From contig CAJPNN010000026.1 in the NCBI GenBank assembly GCA_905372035.1, forward strand, positions 1-20,106: a stretch of 20,106 bases of DNA. Direction: 5' to 3'. Shown here in pieces: positions 15,071 to 20,106 of the stretch; position 1 is the first letter of the stretch, and each line of letters opens with the position of its first letter. The notes under the pieces are model-generated. The model saw only the letters and a list, made by a program, of their open reading frames with translations. It was not told the DNA's origin and did not search any database. The stretch is from Bacillota bacterium. Its GTDB lineage: Bacteria; Bacillota; Clostridia; Peptostreptococcales; Anaerovoracaceae. A program made the translations under genes and the position numbers.

Positions 15071-16795
15071 ATGTGGAAAACAATAACGGGAGAAATAAAA
15101 AAGATTTTTATTCATAAGTTTTTTATAGTTGCGATAGCGGCTGTTACTGTAGTACCGATGCTTTACAGCTACCTTTATTTGGATGCATTTTGGGATCCTT
15201 ATTCAAGGCTTGAAAAGTTGCCGGTGGCAGTAGTAAATCAAGATTTGGGAGATGAAAATCATAAAGGAGTGGAGACTGTAGGTGCAAAATTTGTAGACAG
15301 GTTAAAAGACAACAAGGACGTTAAGTGGGTGTTTACTTCTGAAAAAAAAGCATTGTCAGGGCTTGACAGCGACAAGTATTATGCGGCATTTATAATACCT
15401 GAAGAATTTACGAAATCAACATTTAGCGGGGCGAAAAACAATCCTGCGAAAGTTAATTTGATATATTGTAATAACGAGAAGAAAAATTTTCTGGCGGCAC
15501 AGGTTAATTCCAAGGTAGTGAGAGAACTACAGGATAATATACAGGCATCTATAAGTAAAGAATATACAAAAGCGGCGTTTGATGCGCTGTATTCCGCTAA
15601 AGACGGGATGATAACGGCCAAAGACGGAGGAAAAGCGATTTCACGCGGAGCGGATAAGCTCAGCAAAGCGGTTCCGCAAATTGACAAAGCTTCGGAGAAA
15701 TTCAAGATATCGGCTACACAGCTTAGGCAAGGTTCTGCAAGGATAAACCAAGGTGTTTCGGCGGCTCAGGGTGCGATAATGAACAGCGGGAACAGCCTTA
15801 AAAGTATAGGTGAAAATTTGAAAGCGGCTATAGGCAAAAATCCCGCATTGGCAACGGACCCTAATATTCAGGGAATAATAGGAGAATTGAGATCTCAAGA
15901 AGTATCAGGTGCAAAGACTAAAGCGGCTATTATGCAGCTCGGACAGGGACTGACTGATTATAGCAGAGGAGCTGTACAATTTGCACAAGGCACGGAGGAA
16001 TTCAGCAAAAAAGTACAAATTTTGGCACCGAATTTGAAAAAGTTAAGTATCGGAGCGGATCATATGGCAACGGGTTTGGCTCAAGGGTCAGATAAACTGG
16101 CAGCGGAGTTGGGCACAGACAGTCAGACCGTTGCAAATTTTGTGTCGGATCCGGTCAAGTTGGAAGAGAAAAGAATACATAGAGTTGACAATTACGGAAC
16201 CGGTTTTGCACCGTATTTTATACCGTTATCACTTTGGGTTGGAGCGATAATGATGTTTTTTGTTATCAGTCCGTTTTTTAAAAAAGAAGATAAGAAGAGC
16301 AAGTTGACACAGGTGATAGGAAAATACTGTGCGTATGGATTTGTAGGATTGCTGCAAGGTATTTTGGTAAGTCTGGCAGTTCTCCACTTAGGGCTTGAGC
16401 CTATGCAAAAGATAAGAATGATAGGGTTTATACTTCTTATGTCTTTAGTGTTTGTAGCGATAATGCAATGTCTTATCACACTTTTAGGAGATGCGGGAAG
16501 AATTATGGCGATAATACTTTTGATATTGCAATTAACATCGTGCGGAGGTACTTTCCCGTTAGAGTTGGTACCGAACTTTTTCAGAACGCTTAATCCTTTC
16601 ATGCCGTTCACATATGCGGTTGAAGCTTTAAGAGAATTGGTATCGGGAGATAATATGTCGGTTGTGACGAAAGATGTGCTAATTTTACTTGCGATAGGAG
16701 CTATAGCAATAGCTTTAACAACAATTTTTGTGGAGCAGGGAAGAAAGATCACGGAAAAGATGGAAAGAAGAAAATTGGAAGCACAAAACGCATAA
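15071..16795 (+). CDS. YhgE/Pip-type membrane protein with ABC-2-like C-terminus
   Basis: This is a 574-aa membrane protein. One helix near residues 12-35 follows the short N-terminus MWKTITGEIKKIF. It is followed by the YhgE/Pip signature region (LPVAVVNQDLGDE). A long extracytoplasmic, partly coiled-coil middle part (about 180-335) has regular Ala/Gly/Gln spacing. Several C-terminal helices (about 385-560) resemble ABC-2 permeases. Family members include phage infection protein and envelope or export proteins; the specific role here is unknown. AAAAGGAG (15051-15058) directly abuts an ATG at 15059, so I prefer ATG 15071, which gives the family-like N-terminus, although its spacing is 12 bases. 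Control by the preceding TetR suggests an efflux or envelope-stress response. Confidence 0.88.
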   Translation: MWKTITGEIKKIFIHKFFIVAIAAVTVVPMLYSYLYLDAFWDPYSRLEKLPVAVVNQDLGDENHKGVETVGAKFVDRLKDNKDVKWVFTSEKKALSGLDSDKYYAAFIIPEEFTKSTFSGAKNNPAKVNLIYCNNEKKNFLAAQVNSKVVRELQDNIQASISKEYTKAAFDALYSAKDGMITAKDGGKAISRGADKLSKAVPQIDKASEKFKISATQLRQGSARINQGVSAAQGAIMNSGNSLKSIGENLKAAIGKNPALATDPNIQGIIGELRSQEVSGAKTKAAIMQLGQGLTDYSRGAVQFAQGTEEFSKKVQILAPNLKKLSIGADHMATGLAQGSDKLAAELGTDSQTVANFVSDPVKLEEKRIHRVDNYGTGFAPYFIPLSLWVGAIMMFFVISPFFKKEDKKSKLTQVIGKYCAYGFVGLLQGILVSLAVLHLGLEPMQKIRMIGFILLMSLVFVAIMQCLITLLGDAGRIMAIILLILQLTSCGGTFPLELVPNFFRTLNPFMPFTYAVEALRELVSGDNMSVVTKDVLILLAIGAIAIALTTIFVEQGRKITEKMERRKLEAQNA

Positions 16796-16814
16796 ATTTG
16801 TGCGTGTGATTATA

Positions 16815-16893
16815 GAATTAAGTATAGCACCCCATCACTATTTTATTTAGTGGAAGGTGTTTTGCTTAATTCTTTTTTATTGAAGAATTAAGC
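16815..16893 (+). terminator. Terminator region with three interchangeable arms
   Basis: Arm A GAATTAAG (16815-16822) pairs with arm B CTTAATTC (16865-16872). Inside, CACC (16828-16831) pairs with GGTG (16856-16859) and CACTA (16836-16840) with TAGTG (16848-16852), and T6 (16873-16878) follows: a full intrinsic terminator for the YhgE/Pip-like gene. Arm B can instead pair with arm C, AAGAATTAAGC (16883-16893), making an exclusive alternative hairpin. Confidence 0.75.
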
Positions 16894-16935
16894 AAAAGCG
16901 GGAAGCACACAGGAAGCAGTCCGACTTTTTAAATC

Positions 16936-16998
16936 TTGCCATATGTGACGAACTGATGTATAATCAATAACGACATTATCGATAATGATATTATTGAT
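16936..16998 (+). promoter_or_regulatory. Promoter and nested operator of the second TetR gene
   Basis: TTGCCA (16936-16941) and TATAAT (16959-16964) are 17 bases apart. A dyad centred at 16980/16981 follows. The inner 14 bases CATTATCGATAATG (16974-16987) are perfectly palindromic, and outer arms ATCAATAA (16963-16970) and TTATTGAT (16991-16998) share the same centre, separated by three unpaired bases each side. The outer arm overlaps the -10 box, as expected for autorepression. Confidence 0.78.
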
Positions 16999-17039
16999 AA
17001 TACTGTTAAGGATATATTTTTGTTAAATGGAGGAACAGT

Positions 17040-17660
17040 ATGGCTAACAAAAATCATGAATTAGATAAGCCTATAATTGAGGCTGCTAAAACGGAATTTT
17101 TGCAAAACGGATTTCAATCTACTTCAATCAATAATATCGCTAAAAGAGCAGGGGTTACAACCGGAGCCATATATACAAGGTATAAAGGAAAAGATGAACT
17201 TTTTCACAGTTTGGTTGAAGATTTTTTACAAGATTTGGATAAAGAAAGAAGAGAAAATGAAAAAGCATATATGAAGTATTGTATAGATAAAGATTTCGAT
17301 AATTTTTTGAACGGTATAGAAAAAGAAATCACAGGATATATAGACATTTTATTTAAACATTATGATGAGTGTAAACTTCTGCTGTGTTGCAGTAAAGGCA
17401 GCTCGGTCGAGGAGATATTCGGTGAAATGATGAAAAATAAGGTATCGGAAACAAAAATATTCATTAAAAAAAATATTGCTTCAGATATTAGTAATATGAA
17501 ATTAGATTTAGTGGAATTACTAATGAATCAGCAGTTTAACGCATATACCTTAATAATCGAAAAAGGATACAGCAAAGATGAAAGCATTGAGTATATAAAA
17601 ATGTTAGGGGAATTTATTGGAGCAGGTTGGGAAAAGATTTTTAAAAATTTTATAAAATAA
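17040..17660 (+). CDS. TetR family regulator (second)
   Basis: This is a 206-aa TetR-type regulator. The helix-turn-helix region covers about residues 8-54 (PIIEAAKTEFLQNGF to TTGAIYTRYKGKDELF), followed by a helical, Lys/Glu-rich ligand-binding part with LLLCCSKGSS near residue 115. The start at 17040 follows GGAGG (17029-17033) by six bases. It has its own strong promoter carrying a nested dyad, so it probably represses itself and, by read-through, the ABC transporter pair downstream. It is a different TetR lineage from the one at 14363, with an unrelated operator. Confidence 0.94.
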   Translation: MANKNHELDKPIIEAAKTEFLQNGFQSTSINNIAKRAGVTTGAIYTRYKGKDELFHSLVEDFLQDLDKERRENEKAYMKYCIDKDFDNFLNGIEKEITGYIDILFKHYDECKLLLCCSKGSSVEEIFGEMMKNKVSETKIFIKKNIASDISNMKLDLVELLMNQQFNAYTLIIEKGYSKDESIEYIKMLGEFIGAGWEKIFKNFIK

Positions 17661-17665
17661 GTGTA

Positions 17666-17731
17666 ATGTCTGCAATCATAGGAGTTTATACGGGAAGTAA
17701 AGTTGTAAAGAAACATATTTCGGAAAAATAA
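17666..17731 (+). pseudogene. 21-codon orphan tail, possible ECF S-component remnant
   Basis: This short ORF contains AIIGVYTGSKVVKKH and has no ribosome site of its own. The pattern of a glycine-containing hydrophobic end followed by a Lys-Lys-His tail looks like the C-terminus of MptD/Trep_Strep-type ECF transporter S components, in my recollection. Such S components can sit with a TetR regulator and a pair of ABC half-transporters, exactly the genes flanking it here. It is therefore best read as the surviving tail of a deleted membrane protein gene; a chance ORF is possible. The frame is closed by a stop at 17642. Confidence 0.45.
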
Positions 17732-17752
17732 AGATCACGCACAGGGGGAATT

Positions 17753-17803
17753 ATGAAAAGAGAGAAAGAGCCGAGTTTTTTAAAGAAATGGATTGTTTTA
17801 TAA
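17753..17803 (+). pseudogene. Frameshifted true 5' end of the first ABC half-transporter
   Basis: ATG 17753 has a good ribosome site (AGGGGGA, 17742-17748) and reads MKREKEPSFLKKWIVL, then TAA. This looks like the normal cytoplasmic N-terminus of a six-helix ABC half-transporter. The long frame that begins at 17788 carries on the same protein one base out of phase. Adding one base near 17797 (GTT becoming, for example, GATT) would join both into one ORF. It may be a true frameshift, a sequencing error, or a short upstream ORF coupled to reinitiation. Confidence 0.6.
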
Positions 17804-19473
17804 AACCGTACAAAAAAAGATATATTCTATCTGTAATACTAAGTATGATTGCCGTTTTATTCGAATTACTGTCATACGCTTTCGTTGGGCTTTTGGCGGG
17901 GAATATCTTTAACGGCATTAATGATAATCGAAACATATTTGCTCTTATTTTAACTATTATATGTAAAATAGCAAGTGTAATATTTTTAAATATATCAATG
18001 TTGATATCTCATAAGGCGGCATATTCAACATTAAAAGATTTAAGATATGCAATCTGTGATAAATTTGTCAGATTACCTATGGGATATTTTGATAAGAACT
18101 CAAGCGGCAGATTAAAGACGATATTAGTGGATAGAGTAGAAGATATCGAAAAAACATTGGCACACTTGCTGCCGGAGATGACAGCAAATTTATTTATACC
18201 TGTAGCAATGATTATTTGGATGCTTGTGATTAATGTACAGCTTACAGGTATTATTTTAGCATGGATAATATTCGGATTGCTTATCGGAATGGCTATGATG
18301 ATTGGATATCGGGAAAAATATAAGGGACAAGTACAGGCACAAAAAAACATGAACCAATCGGTCATAGAGTATGTAAAGGGTATTGAGGTAATAAAAACTT
18401 TTAATATGGGAGATAATTCATATATTAAATATAGAAAAGCGGTTACACGTCATGCGGAATATGCTATAAACTGGATGAAAAGTTCACAGATTTATGCCTC
18501 TCTTTCATATAGCATAGCTCCGGTTTCCATATTTCCAACTATTGTTATCGGACTGATACTTTTAAATGAGGGCGGTATTACCGAGCAAAGTTTCTTTATA
18601 TTCATGATGATTTCTCTTGGGATTTTTAAACCGATCGTAAAGGCATCCGGTTATGTTGACCAATTGGCACAGATGGGAACGGTTACAAAGGAAATAAAAG
18701 AAATTTTGGATTATCCGGAAATAGAGAGAAATGGGAAATCTGTTCTTAAAAAAGATATGGTTTGCGACATTTCATTTAGCAACCTACTGTTTTCTTATGA
18801 TGAAACAAAGAACGATATTGATGTGGCAAATTTAGAAATAAAAGAAAAAACGATGACTGCGATAATCGGAACTTCGGGTTCAGGAAAATCAACTCTGATG
18901 AAACTTTTAGCCGGATTTTGGGATTTTGAAAGAGGTGATATAAGGATAGGAAGTATTTCAATAAAAGACATGTCGACGAACGAGTTGAATTCTCTTATTT
19001 CTTATGTAGATCAAAATACATTTTTATTTAACGACAGTATTATGGAAAATATAAGAGTCGGAAAAAGAGGAGTTTCTAAGTATGAAATTGTCGAAGCTGC
19101 CAAAAGAGCGGGTTGTCATGATTTTATAGAGAATCTGCCAAAAGGATATGACACTATAGCCGGAGACAGATTGTCAGGTGGGGAAAGGCAAAGAATAGCC
19201 ATTGCAAGAGCGATTTTGAAAAATTCTCCTATTGTTATATTAGATGAGGCGACTTCAAGTACAGATATTGAAAACGAAGAGAAGGTTCAACAAGCATTAC
19301 TTGAGTTTACAAAGGATAAAACGTTGATAGTTATTACACATAAAATTAATACTGTCGTAAATGCGGATAAGATTATATATATGGAGAACGGTAAAATTCT
19401 TTGTGACGGAACACACGAAGAACTTATGCGGGATTGTCCTCAATACAGATATTTATATGAATTGGCAAATTGA
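17788..19473 (+). CDS. ABC half-transporter, fused membrane and ATPase domains (1)
   Basis: As read, this is a 561-aa exporter-type half-transporter. About five to six membrane helices (residues 10-300) are followed by an ATPase domain (about 325-561). Its motifs are complete: Walker A GTSGSGKST (361-369), signature LSGGERQR (462-469), Walker B IVILDE with catalytic Glu487, and His518. The ATG at 17788 has almost no ribosome site, and the natural N-terminus appears to lie at 17753 in another frame, so expression may be reduced or the start mis-sequenced. The second half-transporter follows after 13 bases, so the two probably form a heterodimer. The substrate is unknown; siderophore-type and drug exporters share this architecture. 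Confidence 0.9.
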   Translation: MDCFIKPYKKRYILSVILSMIAVLFELLSYAFVGLLAGNIFNGINDNRNIFALILTIICKIASVIFLNISMLISHKAAYSTLKDLRYAICDKFVRLPMGYFDKNSSGRLKTILVDRVEDIEKTLAHLLPEMTANLFIPVAMIIWMLVINVQLTGIILAWIIFGLLIGMAMMIGYREKYKGQVQAQKNMNQSVIEYVKGIEVIKTFNMGDNSYIKYRKAVTRHAEYAINWMKSSQIYASLSYSIAPVSIFPTIVIGLILLNEGGITEQSFFIFMMISLGIFKPIVKASGYVDQLAQMGTVTKEIKEILDYPEIERNGKSVLKKDMVCDISFSNLLFSYDETKNDIDVANLEIKEKTMTAIIGTSGSGKSTLMKLLAGFWDFERGDIRIGSISIKDMSTNELNSLISYVDQNTFLFNDSIMENIRVGKRGVSKYEIVEAAKRAGCHDFIENLPKGYDTIAGDRLSGGERQRIAIARAILKNSPIVILDEATSSTDIENEEKVQQALLEFTKDKTLIVITHKINTVVNADKIIYMENGKILCDGTHEELMRDCPQYRYLYELAN

Positions 19474-19486
19474 TTGGAGGGAAAAT

Positions 19487-20106
19487 ATGTTTGAATCTAT
19501 AAGAAGCATTTGGAATTTTAGTATAAAGCGACAACATCAACTGACTAAAATTTTGCTTCTGTCATTTATGGAAGGCATATTCGTTATGTTGAAAATGCTT
19601 GCGATAATTTTTGCTGTAAATGCGATGTTTAATAAGGTTTGGGTGGATAATTATATTTATAAGGTAATAACACTTGGAATAATCTGTATTGCCGGTGTTT
19701 TTGTTTTCGGGTATTTTACACAGTTAGGTTCCGCAAGTGTCGGATTTGAAATGGCAAAGGACAAGAGGTTGTATTTCGGATCGTTCTTTAAAAGGCTCTA
19801 TCTTGGATTTTTTAATGAAAATTCAGTTGGTAATATAAACTCGACGCTTACTACATCAATTTCTCATGTAGAACAAGTCGCACCAATTATTCTAATCTAT
19901 GTGACAGGCGGGCTTTTATCTGCGGTATCAATAATTTTGGGATTCGTTTACTATGAATGGCGAGTTTCCATTATCGTGCTTGCAGGGGTGGCGGCTTATT
20001 TATTCGTTGTAAATCATCAAATGAAGCTTTCAAGAAGAGAGGCGCCTAAAAGACAGTTGTCACAAATGAAATTAACGGAAAGTGTTATTGAATTTATACA
20101 GGGAAT
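19487..20106 (+). CDS. ABC half-transporter (2), cut by the window end
   Basis: The first 206 codons of a second exporter-type half-transporter are present. The protein starts MFESIRSIWNF after GGAGGG (19476-19481). Hydrophobic helices are visible near residues 24-44, 58-78, 133-153 and 158-178, matching the membrane domain of its neighbour. The open frame continues past the last base, so the ATPase domain is not visible. Adjacency and similar layout suggest a heterodimeric ABC exporter. Confidence 0.9.
   Translation, partial: MFESIRSIWNFSIKRQHQLTKILLLSFMEGIFVMLKMLAIIFAVNAMFNKVWVDNYIYKVITLGIICIAGVFVFGYFTQLGSASVGFEMAKDKRLYFGSFFKRLYLGFFNENSVGNINSTLTTSISHVEQVAPIILIYVTGGLLSAVSIILGFVYYEWRVSIIVLAGVAAYLFVVNHQMKLSRREAPKRQLSQMKLTESVIEFIQG

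Noticed and set aside
16192..16752. 186-codon minus-strand open frame opposite the YhgE/Pip-like gene
   Set aside because: It lies fully inside a well-supported gene, has no ribosome site or recognisable domain, and is explained by the coding pattern of the opposite strand.
1..20106. CRISPR array, tRNA, rRNA, insertion sequence or phage genes
   Set aside because: No regularly spaced repeats, RNA gene signatures, transposase or integrase reading frames were seen.

Overview
The window is AT-rich, densely packed bacterial DNA with strong GGAGG-type ribosome binding sites and frequent ATA and AAA codons. That points to a low-GC Gram-positive anaerobe of the Clostridia/Tissierellia type. This is inferred from composition and gene types only; no marker gene in the window names the species.

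Region 1 (1-11520) is the striking part. It is one tightly packed plus-strand gene block bounded by a 54-base perfect palindrome followed by T6 (1-61) and a 16-bp terminator hairpin (11478-11520). In order it encodes: a class II aminoacyl-tRNA-synthetase-like protein resembling amino acid:[carrier protein] ligases; a KAS III ketosynthase with a full Cys-His-Asn triad; an acyl carrier protein fused to an AMP-forming ligase; a free carrier protein; an unrecognised 332-residue protein; a short Sfp-type phosphopantetheinyl transferase; a second KAS III-like protein that keeps Cys but has lost His and Asn; an ABC export ATPase with a two-domain FtsX/MacB-type permease; a second AMP-forming ligase; and a third carrier protein. 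It looks like a compact thiotemplated pathway that loads an amino acid and one or two carboxylic acids onto dedicated carrier proteins, joins them with KAS III-fold enzymes, and exports the product. No NRPS condensation domain, modular PKS, malonyl transferase, reductase or thioesterase is visible. I do not recognise the product.

Region 2 (11555-13936, minus strand) is a housekeeping operon: homoserine dehydrogenase (hom), a SEC-C zinc-motif protein and a small hypothetical protein. The hom leader carries a hairpin and three copies of the same 8-base element.

Region 3 (about 14229-16893) is a TetR repressor, probably starting at TTG, and a YhgE/Pip-type membrane protein. Each has a well-formed promoter with a matching TetR-type dyad just downstream of the -10 box, so autoregulation and co-regulation are likely. 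A terminator region with three interchangeable hairpin arms follows.

Region 4 (16936-20106) is a second TetR regulator with a nested 36-base dyad on its own promoter, then a pair of ABC half-transporters. The first has an apparent 1-nt frameshift at its very 5' end, and the second runs off the window. Between the regulator and the transporters is a 21-codon orphan ORF that looks like the tail of a lost membrane protein, possibly an ECF transporter S component, suggesting a deletion in an older, larger operon.
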